IMG/VR virus record: IMGVR_UViG_3300032278_000040
Coordinates: 1-38,348 of that record
From: a virus
DNA length: 38,348 nt
Direction: 5' to 3' (one strand)
Of this stretch, positions 30,118 to 37,431 are shown piece after piece. Made by a program: the position numbers and the translations under genes. The notes beneath the pieces are model-generated. The model was not told the origin of the DNA, did not search any database, and saw only the letters and a list, made by a program, of their open reading frames with translations. The number at the start of each line of letters is the position of its first letter. Positions within the stretch are counted from its first letter, which is position 1.

Positions 30118-30123
30118 TACACT
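30118..30123 (+). promoter_or_regulatory. -10 box TACACT
   Basis: GA-TACACT-AG overlaps the end of the ferredoxin gene. A leader with an AAGGAG ribosome site precedes the GTG at 30160. Confidence 0.45.
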
Positions 30124-30159
30124 AGAAGGGTATCCATCTGTACAGGGCAAGGAGCACCA

Positions 30160-30339
30160 GTGGAAACAGCAAACATTCAAATCAACCCACAGACCGTTAT
30201 CAACGAACTTCAGAACCGTCTTAATGCTTTGCAGGGCGAGAATGTCGTGCTGGCGGCGATGGTAACTGAACTTCGGGCCGTTCTGGAGGACGCAACCGAG
30301 GAGGCAACCGAGGAGGCAGCGGAGGATGGCGAGTCGTAA
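30160..30339 (+). CDS. Small coiled-coil protein, 59 residues
   Basis: It starts with GTG after an AAGGAG ribosome site. The sequence METANIQINPQTVINELQNRLNALQGENVVLAAMVTELRAVLEDATEEATEEAAEDGES has a clear leucine-heptad helix, like many short phage coiled-coil proteins, and ends in an acidic tail. Such proteins often act as assembly chaperones or tail/head connectors. It overlaps the next gene by 14 nt, so coupling is likely. No family name is assigned. Confidence 0.75.
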   Translation: METANIQINPQTVINELQNRLNALQGENVVLAAMVTELRAVLEDATEEATEEAAEDGES

Positions 30340-30817
30340 CTTTGGAGGCCCGGACAATGAGTTTGGAGTATACCCAGACAAGGGGTCTGGTTGGGAGAGG
30401 CTAAACCCAGAGACACTACTTACTGCTCAAGAAGAAGCCGACCTGCTAAACTCAGGGTTGTCTGGTGGCACCACCTTCTCGTTCACACAAGAGCAGGAAG
30501 AAGACATACTACAGGCGATTGGACGTGGAGAGGAAGCCCCTTCTGGGTACTTTGAGCCACAGTTTCCTGCTAGCACAAGGGTGCAGGCTTACCGGTGGGT
30601 GCCTGATGACATGGGTGAACCCCAAGGTATCGGTTCCATCTGTGTGCAGTTCATCAAGCGTGGCGACCGGTATGTTTACCCCAATGTGCCCTATGGTACC
30701 TACAAGATATTTTCCACCCCCGGCACCTCAAAGGGTAAGTTCATTAACGATGCCCTTGACCACAGCGGTTACCACCGAGCGACTGCCGATGAGGCGCTCT
30801 TCTTCAACGGATTCTGA
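30326..30817 (+). CDS. KTSC-like domain protein, 163 residues
   Basis: The N-terminal half is acidic and helix-rich. The C-terminal part (SICVQFIKRGDRYVYPNVPYGTYKIFSTPGTSKGKFINDALDHSGYHRA) follows the KTSC domain pattern: a VxF...YxY..VP core, then a SKGKFxN turn. The role of KTSC domains in phages is unclear. The ATG at 30326 follows a GGAGG site. It overlaps the next gene at TGATG. Confidence 0.65.
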   Translation: MASRNFGGPDNEFGVYPDKGSGWERLNPETLLTAQEEADLLNSGLSGGTTFSFTQEQEEDILQAIGRGEEAPSGYFEPQFPASTRVQAYRWVPDDMGEPQGIGSICVQFIKRGDRYVYPNVPYGTYKIFSTPGTSKGKFINDALDHSGYHRATADEALFFNGF

Positions 30818-31053
30818 TGCCTGAACCAGACGGTCCCCAGTTTGTTACCCCCCACCCCTCTGACTTTCCTTTCAGTTATGAAAGTCCGCCAGATCCCCCA
30901 CCATTTGCACGCCCCACTGACGCACGTCCGTGGGGTAAGAGCCCCTACCTTGATGCTCTTGAACTGTCGACATACGAGGAGTTTGGAGCGCCTACGCCCG
31001 AGGAACTAGAAACCAGTACCGCTGCATGGATTAAGTACAGCGAGAGCCTATAA
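30817..31053 (+). CDS. Small protein, 78 residues, MPxPxGPQF start
   Basis: The N terminus MPEPDGPQFVTP is shared with the genes at 13078 and 13566, although they are 17 kb away. The rest is Pro-rich at first and then acidic and helical (YLDALELSTYEEFGAPTPEELETSTAAWIKYSESL). No domain is recognised. It couples to its neighbours at both ends. Its tag is the only functional hint. Confidence 0.65.
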   Translation: MPEPDGPQFVTPHPSDFPFSYESPPDPPPFARPTDARPWGKSPYLDALELSTYEEFGAPTPEELETSTAAWIKYSESL

Positions 31054-31134
31054 ATGTTTTACTGGATATCCTTAGGGTCAATGGCTATACTATCTGTTAT
31101 CTTGATAGTCACATGGTATGACTACTACAAATAA
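31054..31134 (+). CDS. Single-pass mini membrane protein, 26 residues
   Basis: The frame reads MFYWISLGSMAILSVILIVTWYDYYK, a single hydrophobic helix with a short polar C-terminal end. Its ATG directly follows the previous stop, and its end overlaps the start of the next membrane-protein gene by 17 nt. Short single-pass proteins near lysis genes sometimes act as holin regulators or spanin-like factors. No specific assignment is possible. Confidence 0.55.
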   Translation: MFYWISLGSMAILSVILIVTWYDYYK

Positions 31135-31531
31135 ACTATTAGGATATAGTCCCCTAGTTACCGGCCTGCTACTGCTGCCGGTACTTCCCTTACTCCGTGA
31201 CTGGTGGTTGTGGGTAGGGATGGTTGGGGTTGTTGTTAGTTGGTGGTTAGTTCTACGAGACACACTGGACATGGTGCAGGGGATTGGTCCCGTTTACTGG
31301 CTCACCAGACAGACAGACGTGAAGCGCCTAGGTCTCCAGAGGTCCTTCATGCATGAAACAGATTATCCTTGGAGGTCTGGCCGTGGAATACAGTGTATAG
31401 TTCCTTATCGTACATTCCAGATAGGTGTATGTAAGGCATCGAAGTACTATACACAGGAAGACGGGCTACTACATTCTCTAGTGGGTAGGAAACTACCTCA
31501 GAAACCAAAGGAGATAGGTGCATGGGACTGA
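31118..31531 (+). CDS. Two-helix membrane protein, 137 residues
   Basis: Two membrane segments lie at about residues 8-24 and 28-47 (LVTGLLLLPVLPLL and LWVGMVGVVVSWWLVL). The remaining 90 residues are hydrophilic with a basic and Cys-containing segment (RGIQCIVPYRTFQIGVCKASK). It overlaps both the 26-residue gene and the next gene. The function is unknown. A cytoplasmic domain attached to a hairpin anchor is the simplest topology. Confidence 0.7.
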   Translation: MTTTNKLLGYSPLVTGLLLLPVLPLLRDWWLWVGMVGVVVSWWLVLRDTLDMVQGIGPVYWLTRQTDVKRLGLQRSFMHETDYPWRSGRGIQCIVPYRTFQIGVCKASKYYTQEDGLLHSLVGRKLPQKPKEIGAWD

Positions 31532-31755
31532 AGTTCTGGGGAGACTCTAAAGCACACGCCGTTACTTCTCTGGATCGGCCATCAAGAATAACTAACATGA
31601 ATACTCCTGATCTAAGGGACTGGATGGACCTAGAGATTATGCATCTGGGTCAAGCGTTCGACCAGTGGAGGTACCACAGCCACGGATCTGACGAGGTTAC
31701 CACTCGTCTGGACAGCCTTTCCATGATGTGGGATGAACTAGTGGAGCGTAAGTAG
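31522..31755 (+). CDS. Small protein before terminase, 77 residues
   Basis: The sequence MGLKFWGDSKAHAVTSLDRPSRITNMNTPDLRDWMDLEIMHLGQAFDQWRYHSHGSDEVTTRLDSLSMMWDELVERK is helical after residue 30. Its position immediately before terminase suggests a small packaging-related protein, but no helix-turn-helix is evident. Its stop overlaps the GTG start of terminase (TAGTG). Confidence 0.65.
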   Translation: MGLKFWGDSKAHAVTSLDRPSRITNMNTPDLRDWMDLEIMHLGQAFDQWRYHSHGSDEVTTRLDSLSMMWDELVERK

Positions 31756-33320
31756 TGTCTGTACAGTTGGAGGACCTAGAGGAAGACATTGTTGTCGAAA
31801 TAGACGACATAGAACTGGATGAAGAGTCCACTGAGTTCGTAAATGAACTGGTGAAGAAGTTGGTGGTATTCACTGAAGAGTTCTGTGCCGTTGAGTTCTT
31901 CCCTTACCAAATACCTATTGCCTACAGGTTTATTGAATCAGTTGTTATCGGAGATGGCGAAGAACTGACCTTGATTGCCACCAGACAGAGTGGTAAATCT
32001 GAAGTGCTGTCCAATATCATCGCAGCCATGATGGTCATCCTGCCCAAGTTGTCTAAGGTGTACCCCCTCTGGCTGTCCAAGTTTAGCAAGGGTTTTTGGG
32101 TAGGGGTGTTTGCGCCTACTGAGGATCAGGCAGACACGGTGTTTAGTCGTATCGTATCACGGTTGACCAGCGACCACGCCTTGGACTTCCTGCTGGACCC
32201 TGAGATTGATGATAAGGCGTCTTCTGGAGGTTCCCGTGGTAAGGGTAAGATTGTGACCCTGAAGAACTCGGGCTCCCTTTGCCGTATGCAGACCTGCAAC
32301 CCGAAGGCCAAGATCGAATCTAAGACGTACCATTACGCCGTCGTGGATGAGGCACAGGGGGCCGACGAGTTTATGATCACGAAGTCTATCAAGCCCATGC
32401 TTGCATTCAACAATGGGACTATCACACTAACGGGTACGGCTACTCGTAACAAATCGTATTTCTATAAGATGATCCAGTATAACAAGCGACGTGACGTAAA
32501 CAGGCGTAAAGCCCAGAGACTGTCTCACTTTGAGTACGACTGGAAGGTAGCGGCTAAGTACAACACCAACTACGGCAAGTTCATCAACAAGGAGAAGGTG
32601 CGTATTGGGGAGGACTCTGACGAGTTTCGCATGTCCTACCTCAATGAATGGATGCTTGAGAAGGGCATGTTCGTCACCGCTGAGAGGTTGGATCGTCTGT
32701 ATGACACCTCTATGCCGCTGGTTCCTGAGTGGTGGAGGACCCCCATTGTCATGGGGATAGACGTGGCCAGATCCAACGATTCGACAGTGGCTACAGCCGT
32801 GTGGGTTGACTGGGATCATCCTGACGGCTTGGGTTTCTTTGAGCATCGTGTCCTGAACTGGCTGGAACTGCATGACACGGATTGGGAGTCCCAGTACTTC
32901 AAGATCGTGGATTTCGTGCGTAACTATGACGTTCTACGCATAGGTATTGACGCCCAAGGTGTAGGAGGAGCAGTGTCAGAAAGACTAGCCCTGCTGCTGC
33001 CCGACATTGAGGTGCTGGCCTTGTCTTCAGACGCTAAGGCACAGAATGAGAGGTGGGTACACCTCACAGAGTTAATACAGCGTAATCAGTTGGTTATTCC
33101 GGGGCATTCAAAGGCGAGACGGACTAAGCGCTGGAGGAAGTTCAACCAGCAGATGGTTGACCTTGAACGGATCAATCGTGGCCCCTACCTGCTTGCTGAG
33201 GCTCCAGATGAGAGGGGTGCCTTTGATGACTACCCAGACAGCCTCTCCATGGCCTGCTGCCTAACGGTACACGACATAATGCCTACAGTGACCGTAGCAG
33301 AGAATCCGTTCTTTGTTTAG
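31755..33320 (+). CDS. terL: Terminase large subunit
   Basis: This is the ATP-driven DNA packaging motor and nuclease. The ATPase half shows a Walker A (ATRQSGKS, residues 75-82), a Walker B (YAVVDEA with D198/E199) and a TGTAT coupling motif at about 226-230. The nuclease half shows the acidic residues of the RNase H-like fold: D336 (MGIDVAR), D399 (IGIDAQG) and D495 (DDYPDSLSMA). Length (521) is normal. It starts with GTG, overlapping the previous stop by one base. The presence of portal about 4 kb downstream fits a packaging module, although five genes lie between them. Confidence 0.95.
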   Translation: MSVQLEDLEEDIVVEIDDIELDEESTEFVNELVKKLVVFTEEFCAVEFFPYQIPIAYRFIESVVIGDGEELTLIATRQSGKSEVLSNIIAAMMVILPKLSKVYPLWLSKFSKGFWVGVFAPTEDQADTVFSRIVSRLTSDHALDFLLDPEIDDKASSGGSRGKGKIVTLKNSGSLCRMQTCNPKAKIESKTYHYAVVDEAQGADEFMITKSIKPMLAFNNGTITLTGTATRNKSYFYKMIQYNKRRDVNRRKAQRLSHFEYDWKVAAKYNTNYGKFINKEKVRIGEDSDEFRMSYLNEWMLEKGMFVTAERLDRLYDTSMPLVPEWWRTPIVMGIDVARSNDSTVATAVWVDWDHPDGLGFFEHRVLNWLELHDTDWESQYFKIVDFVRNYDVLRIGIDAQGVGGAVSERLALLLPDIEVLALSSDAKAQNERWVHLTELIQRNQLVIPGHSKARRTKRWRKFNQQMVDLERINRGPYLLAEAPDERGAFDDYPDSLSMACCLTVHDIMPTVTVAENPFFV

Positions 33321-33323
33321 TGG

Positions 33324-33329
33324 TATCAT
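33324..33329 (+). promoter_or_regulatory. -10 box TATCAT
   Basis: GG-TATCAT-AT lies just after the terminase stop. A CGGAGGA ribosome site then precedes the ATG at 33367, so this is a leadered promoter. Confidence 0.5.
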
Positions 33330-33366
33330 ATACCAAGGTACCTATCCGTAATCCTCGGAGGATTTC

Positions 33367-33786
33367 ATGGCGAACGTAATGAACCCAACAGTTGCACCAG
33401 CACCACTCTTCCCTGAGGTTGCGGGCAACGTCTTTGAGCGCACTATGGGACCGGACATGCCCGGCCAGCGTGGCTCTCTCCGATTTGAGGAAGGTGTTGC
33501 GACTGATACCGATGTCCCTAACGACTTCGCTATCGGATCGTACGTCGATACCTCATCGGTCCCGGGTCGCCCGAACCACAACAACCCGGCGATGTTCTAC
33601 AAGCCAGCCGAAGTCACGATGCAGGAGCGTGCCCACGTTGGCTCCGCTTCATGGATTGAGGCACCGTCTGTGCTTGGAGAGTTCGTTCAGGGCGTTGTGG
33701 CTGGAGATGGAATGCCCAAGTTTGAGCGTTCCTTCAACTCTGGCGCACACATGAATCGACCCAACGCCACTCGCGTTAACGACTAA
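33367..33786 (+). CDS. Small protein, 139 residues, possibly structural
   Basis: The protein is compact and not obviously helical: NPTVAPAPLFPEVAGNVFERTMGPDMPGQRGSLRFEEGVATDTDVPNDFAIGSYVDTSS, then a segment rich in Pro, Asn and Met. No family is recognised. It has its own promoter and a strong ribosome site (CGGAGGA), which suggests high expression and therefore perhaps a structural or scaffold-related protein. That is inference from expression signals only. Confidence 0.7.
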   Translation: MANVMNPTVAPAPLFPEVAGNVFERTMGPDMPGQRGSLRFEEGVATDTDVPNDFAIGSYVDTSSVPGRPNHNNPAMFYKPAEVTMQERAHVGSASWIEAPSVLGEFVQGVVAGDGMPKFERSFNSGAHMNRPNATRVND

Positions 33787-33787
33787 C

Positions 33788-33808
33788 CCTTTCCTGAGAT
33801 AGGAAAGG
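33788..33808 (+). promoter_or_regulatory. Hairpin that includes the ribosome site of the 492-residue gene
   Basis: CCTTTCCT (33788-33795) pairs perfectly with AGGAAAGG (33801-33808) around a GAGAT loop. The right arm is the only apparent Shine-Dalgarno for the GTG at 33812. The hairpin would lower translation of this gene relative to its highly expressed neighbour. It could also act as a partial terminator. Confidence 0.6.
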
Positions 33809-33811
33809 ACA

Positions 33812-35290
33812 GTGGCTCCTAAACGACCTCGTATTAGTAGGTCCGACGACGCACCTGTTCAGTGGGAAGATTTACCACGGGATACGCAGGCCAAGACTCG
33901 TGCTGCCTTTAAGAACTTAGGTAACACTGCGCGTAGTAGAGTAGCCAAGTCCATTGCTGGCTTTGATAGACTTGCTACAGAGTCTAGTTCTGCACAGCAA
34001 CGCACAAAGGCTTCTAGGGCTGCCCGTAGTCTGCGTGAGTACGGTCATGTCATAAGAGACATTCCCATAACGATACAGCGAGCGGCTACTCGTAGAACAG
34101 ACCTCATGGGTGACGCCGTTGCTGGGGCTCGCTCATCTGGGGCTAGTAACCCACGAGGGTGGGGATGGTACTACGAGCATCGTGAAGGGGTTGATCTGGC
34201 AGCCCCCAACGTGTCTCCTGAGATTAGGTCTGCTGCGTCTGCTGGAATGAGCCCACAGGCTGATCCAAAGACAGGGGAACTACCTGACTTAAAGAGAGTA
34301 CACGATGCTCTCCAAGACCCGTATGCCGTGAGGACAGTTAAAAGCGCCGACTCTCCTGAGCGTAAGAAGGCAATGGAGGCAGCCGGAGTAGTAGGTGGTC
34401 AGGAACTCACGGTTTCGGAGGCCACTACACAACAGTTAATCACTACCGATATAGGTAAGGGCGTGATGCAGAACTTGGGACGTGGCATCGGGGCTATCCG
34501 TGGAGAGTTGTCTCCCGAGGAGGTCAATCGGGCACCTAAAACCAAGACTTACCAGCACGCTATTCTGGATGCTGCACCCCCGCTGACGGGAGAGGGCTGG
34601 ACACCAGAACGCCTAGACTACATGCAGATAGGCTCTCACGTTGTTCATGGGGACCCCAATCAAGGTATGTTCCTGTTTAGCAAGTCGTCCCCGGGACCTT
34701 TATCTAAGCATAGTATGCTGTCCACCGAGCGTTCTTCACCGCAAGATACATGGATGGAGGGCATTTCTAGCGGACAGGATATGTCTATGGAACTCTCGGA
34801 GGGGTCCCCACTTAAGCAGGCACCGTCACCTGCGAAGAGGGTGATTGACAAAGGGGCTCCTTTGGACGCTGCTACACTAGGTTCTGGTCCTTTGGGGATT
34901 ACGGTAGCCGAGGTTGGCAAAACAGGTGTAACTCCAGAGGATGTGAGGCACGCATTCCACGACAAAGCAACCCGTGTGGCCTCCGAGAAGTATGGGCGGG
35001 TATCTCACGACCAGTTTGGGGAGGACATCTTCATTCCTTCTATAGCCATGCAGGAGACGACGTGGAATGAGGCCCGGGCCGTGGCCGGAGCAGACTCTGA
35101 CTTCAATCAGGAGATGAAGCAAAAGGCCGAGGCCAGTAAGACCAAGCCTCCAACCAAGAAGGCTCTTCAAACTGAACGGCGGGAGAATCCCCGACTGTTC
35201 GGCGTGGAGCCCGGGGGTATGACGGCGGGGGAAAACAGAAGTGCCTCCCAAGAGATGCGACGGGCCCGGTTGGAGGACACTGATGACTGA
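33812..35290 (+). CDS. Unknown protein, 492 residues
   Basis: The N-terminal 100 residues are basic and helical (RAAFKNLGNTARSRVAKSIAGFDRLATESSSAQQRTKASRAARSLREYG). A segment near 115 (PRGWGWYYEHREGVDL) and later YMQIGSHVVHGDPNQGMFLFSKSS are distinctive, but I cannot assign them. The C terminus is charged and disordered-looking. It may be a scaffold-like or injected protein, but nothing in the sequence proves it. The GTG start lies behind the hairpin at 33788-33808. The next gene overlaps it by 8 nt. Confidence 0.7.
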   Translation: MAPKRPRISRSDDAPVQWEDLPRDTQAKTRAAFKNLGNTARSRVAKSIAGFDRLATESSSAQQRTKASRAARSLREYGHVIRDIPITIQRAATRRTDLMGDAVAGARSSGASNPRGWGWYYEHREGVDLAAPNVSPEIRSAASAGMSPQADPKTGELPDLKRVHDALQDPYAVRTVKSADSPERKKAMEAAGVVGGQELTVSEATTQQLITTDIGKGVMQNLGRGIGAIRGELSPEEVNRAPKTKTYQHAILDAAPPLTGEGWTPERLDYMQIGSHVVHGDPNQGMFLFSKSSPGPLSKHSMLSTERSSPQDTWMEGISSGQDMSMELSEGSPLKQAPSPAKRVIDKGAPLDAATLGSGPLGITVAEVGKTGVTPEDVRHAFHDKATRVASEKYGRVSHDQFGEDIFIPSIAMQETTWNEARAVAGADSDFNQEMKQKAEASKTKPPTKKALQTERRENPRLFGVEPGGMTAGENRSASQEMRRARLEDTDD

Positions 35291-35576
35291 GGCATGGGGT
35301 ATTGTCGTGGCGGCGTTGGTCACAGGCTCCTTCGGGGTGCTAGGCTTGTTCTTACGACGCTTTCGGGATGAGAACCAGAAAGACCACGCTGACGTGGCTA
35401 ACCGGTTGAAAGGTCTCGTGAAGTCCCTCGCAGATGTTAAGGTGTCTGTGGACAAGAATGGCGAAAGCCTCACCAAGCACCTAGACTGGCATGGTAAGGG
35501 AGACACCTCCAGCAAGACCCCCAGCAAGACCCCCACCAAGAAGGCGACACGAAGGAAGCCTGCCTCAAAGCAATGA
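35283..35576 (+). CDS. Holin-like single-pass protein, 97 residues
   Basis: One membrane helix lies at about 5-23 (WGIVVAALVTGSFGVLGLFL). A charged helix follows (RDENQKDHADVANRLKGLVKSLADVKVSVDKNGESL), and the tail is basic (SKTPSKTPTKKATRRKPASKQ). This architecture matches small actinophage proteins (DUF2746-type) that are often found beside lysis genes and are sometimes called holins. The start at 35283 is chosen over an in-frame ATG at 35241 because the ATG overlaps the stop of the preceding gene (ATGACTGA). A second, better holin lies 1.6 kb downstream. Confidence 0.6.
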   Translation: MTEAWGIVVAALVTGSFGVLGLFLRRFRDENQKDHADVANRLKGLVKSLADVKVSVDKNGESLTKHLDWHGKGDTSSKTPSKTPTKKATRRKPASKQ

Positions 35577-35578
35577 CT

Positions 35579-35596
35579 GCTCCCTAAAGCGGGAGC
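35579..35596 (+). terminator. Hairpin GCTCCC/GGGAGC
   Basis: GCTCCC pairs perfectly with GGGAGC around a 6-nt loop. It lies just after the stop of the holin-like gene and immediately before a TAACAT promoter box. No T-run follows. It is probably a terminator-like or stability element separating two transcripts. Confidence 0.45.
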
Positions 35597-35603
35597 GATG
35601 ATG

Positions 35604-35609
35604 TAACAT
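35604..35609 (+). promoter_or_regulatory. -10 box TAACAT
   Basis: TG-TAACAT-AG is followed by a GAAGGAG ribosome site and the GTG at 35636, so it is a leadered promoter for the following two genes. Confidence 0.45.
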
Positions 35610-35635
35610 AGGTAACACGAGAAGGAGCACCTGAC

Positions 35636-35938
35636 GTGACAGACGACCCCACCACCGTGACACTAGTTGACGCTTTGGAGAAGCCTTTACGAAGTCCTCA
35701 CCCTAAACAGTGCCTGTTCGCAAGAGTTAGAGAGGGTCTGAGCCAAGAGGAGATTGCGGCACTTGACCGGGCCCTAGACAAAGTACGCACAGATAAGAAT
35801 AACGGGCATAGGAAGGTGTACTCCTCCGCTTGGTTGGCCAACGTACTTACTAGTCAGGGCTACCCCATATCCTCAGCCACTATGCAGCGGCATCTGCGTA
35901 ACGTCTGTGGCTGCCGTTTGGCGGATGACAATGAGTAG
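35636..35938 (+). CDS. Winged-helix-like DNA-binding protein, 100 residues
   Basis: The pattern CLFARVREGLSQEEIAALDRALDKVR...SSAWLANVLTSQGYPISSATMQRHLRNVCGCR looks like the small helix-turn-helix proteins of actinophages, with a W-x-x-x-x-L...G-x-x-I-S-x-x-T-M-x-R-H recognition helix and paired cysteines. It may be a small terminase subunit or a transcription regulator. The GTG start has a GAAGGAG site. It overlaps the phosphoesterase start by ATGAGTAG. Confidence 0.65.
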   Translation: MTDDPTTVTLVDALEKPLRSPHPKQCLFARVREGLSQEEIAALDRALDKVRTDKNNGHRKVYSSAWLANVLTSQGYPISSATMQRHLRNVCGCRLADDNE

Positions 35939-37079
35939 CAGGGCTAAGTTATCTCAGAAGTTGGACCAAGGACCCCCCCGGCAGGCCCTAGGCAAACTGG
36001 CTGACCTGCTGGACCGTCATAACATAGACTTGGAGGAAATCGGTGACATCAAGAAGGTGTCCCTGTATCAGTCTCTCACGAAAAACTCTGAAGGTGAGGC
36101 TCAGATACATGATCTGGTTGGTATTCAGATTTCTCCGTCGTGGGAAGCAGGCCCGGAGTGGCCGGTCATCCAACCCGGTCCCTCAGTCAACCTTCCCAAG
36201 GTCACTACCACCAAGAAGACCTCGGATCTGAGAAACTGTGTTGTTCTTCCTGATATGCAAGTTGGTTACTTTAGGAACAAGGAAGGGGAACTCACTCCTA
36301 CCCACGATGAATTAGCCATCTCTTTGGCACTCAGTATCCTCAAGGATGTTAAGCCCGACATGGTGGTACTTGTAGGGGACAACTTGGACCTGCCAGAGTT
36401 AGGAAAGTACCGACTATCTCCTGCGTTCCAGCAAACAACTCAGGCCTCTATTGACAGGGCCACGGAGATTTGCGCTCAGTTGAGGGCTGCTGCTCCCCAT
36501 GCTGAAATCAAATGGTTGGCGGGAAACCACGAGGAGAGGCTGACCAACTTCATGTTGGACAACGCTGCCGCAGCCTTCGGTATACGGGTTGGTACCCGGC
36601 CCGACAGTTGGCCGGTGCTGAGTGTTCCCAGTCTGTGCAGGCTGGATGACTTTGACATTGAGTACCTTGCTGGCTATCCAGCCTCCTGTGTGTGGATCAA
36701 CGAGCACATTAAGGTGATCCATGGTGATCTGGTCAGGTCTGGTGGGAGTACTGCCCACGCTTACCTGAAGAGGGAGAAGGTGTCCATCCTGTATGGTCAT
36801 ATCCACCGCAGAGAGTGGGCGGAACAGACCCGTGAGGACTACGATGGACCACGCACAGTGGTTGCCGCATCACCGGGATGTCTCGCTCGGATTGATGGTG
36901 CAGTGCCATCTACAAAGGGGGGCACCGATCTGGATGGTAGGCCATTGAAGCGCCACGAAGACTGGCAGCAGGGCCTATGTGTTGTCCAGTATGAACCGGG
37001 AGACGGGAAGTTCAATTTGGAAATGGTCACCATACGGAATGGCTGGGCCATGTACCGAGGAAAGTCGTATTCACAATAG
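35931..37079 (+). CDS. Calcineurin-like metallophosphoesterase, 382 residues
   Basis: The metal-binding motifs of the family are in order: LPDMQVG (D108; Q110 replaces the usual His), VGDNLDL (D150), LAGNHEE (N199/H200), IHGD (H264) and YGHIHRRE (H290/H292). The first motif is normally D-x-H; the Gln substitution is seen in some phage members and may change metal use. The N-terminal 90 residues are a separate helical extension. The start at 35931 fits the ATGAGTAG junction also found in the leftward operon; an ATG at 35925 is the alternative. It likely hydrolyses a phosphodiester or phosphomonoester, but the substrate is unknown. Confidence 0.85.
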   Translation: MSSRAKLSQKLDQGPPRQALGKLADLLDRHNIDLEEIGDIKKVSLYQSLTKNSEGEAQIHDLVGIQISPSWEAGPEWPVIQPGPSVNLPKVTTTKKTSDLRNCVVLPDMQVGYFRNKEGELTPTHDELAISLALSILKDVKPDMVVLVGDNLDLPELGKYRLSPAFQQTTQASIDRATEICAQLRAAAPHAEIKWLAGNHEERLTNFMLDNAAAAFGIRVGTRPDSWPVLSVPSLCRLDDFDIEYLAGYPASCVWINEHIKVIHGDLVRSGGSTAHAYLKREKVSILYGHIHRREWAEQTREDYDGPRTVVAASPGCLARIDGAVPSTKGGTDLDGRPLKRHEDWQQGLCVVQYEPGDGKFNLEMVTIRNGWAMYRGKSYSQ

Positions 37080-37096
37080 AAGGGTCACCCATCGGG

Positions 37097-37102
37097 TATA
37101 CT
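37097..37102 (+). promoter_or_regulatory. -10 box TATACT
   Basis: GGG-TATACT-AT lies between the phosphoesterase stop and the holin. The following transcript has a short leader that contains a possible 14-residue frame (37126-37170, MASLKSPNQRNIYV) whose stop overlaps the holin start. Confidence 0.5.
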
Positions 37103-37162
37103 ATGCTAGGCTGAAGTACATCCGAATGGCCTCTCTCAAATCCCCCAATCAAAGGAATATCT

Positions 37163-37369
37163 ATGTTTAACAGGGACCTCCTAGAACGAGTTGCCGCTAC
37201 CTTTGCCCAAGCCGCCATCGGCGCAGTTGGTACCAACAGCGTTCTTGATCTTGGCGTGGACAACTGGAAGATGGTTCTCAGTGCTGGAGTCGCCGCCGCT
37301 TTGTCGGTGATCAAGGGCGCTCTCGCCGCTAAAGTTGGAACCAAGGGTACTGCTTCACTAGTTGACTGA
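37163..37369 (+). CDS. r1t-type holin, 68 residues
   Basis: This small membrane protein likely controls the time of lysis by forming lesions in the inner membrane. The sequence MFNRDLLERVAATFAQAAIGAVG...LGVDNWKMVLSAGVAAALSVIKGALAAKVG has the r1t holin family signature: an ERxxATFAQ start, a short loop with DNW, and a second membrane helix with ALSVIKG. The two helices are at about 13-28 and 38-58. A CAAAGGA ribosome site precedes the ATG. No endolysin is recognised in this window, so the lysis module is incomplete or lies outside. Confidence 0.85.
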   Translation: MFNRDLLERVAATFAQAAIGAVGTNSVLDLGVDNWKMVLSAGVAAALSVIKGALAAKVGTKGTASLVD

Positions 37370-37388
37370 AACCAGTCATAAACTGGTG

Positions 37389-37394
37389 TAGTAT
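37389..37394 (+). promoter_or_regulatory. -10 box TAGTAT before portal
   Basis: TG-TAGTAT-AG precedes a leader with an AGGGTG site and the ATG at 37432. A small inverted repeat (ACCAGT/ACTGGT) lies just upstream. Confidence 0.5.
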
Positions 37395-37431
37395 AGTAGT
37401 TACTACTAACTTTCGTTACAGGGTGTGATGT

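Noticed and set aside
35241-35282. Upstream extension of the holin-like gene (start at 35241)
   Set aside because: The extension overlaps the 492-residue gene further and adds a non-membrane segment. The ATG at 35283 fits the usual start-stop overlap.
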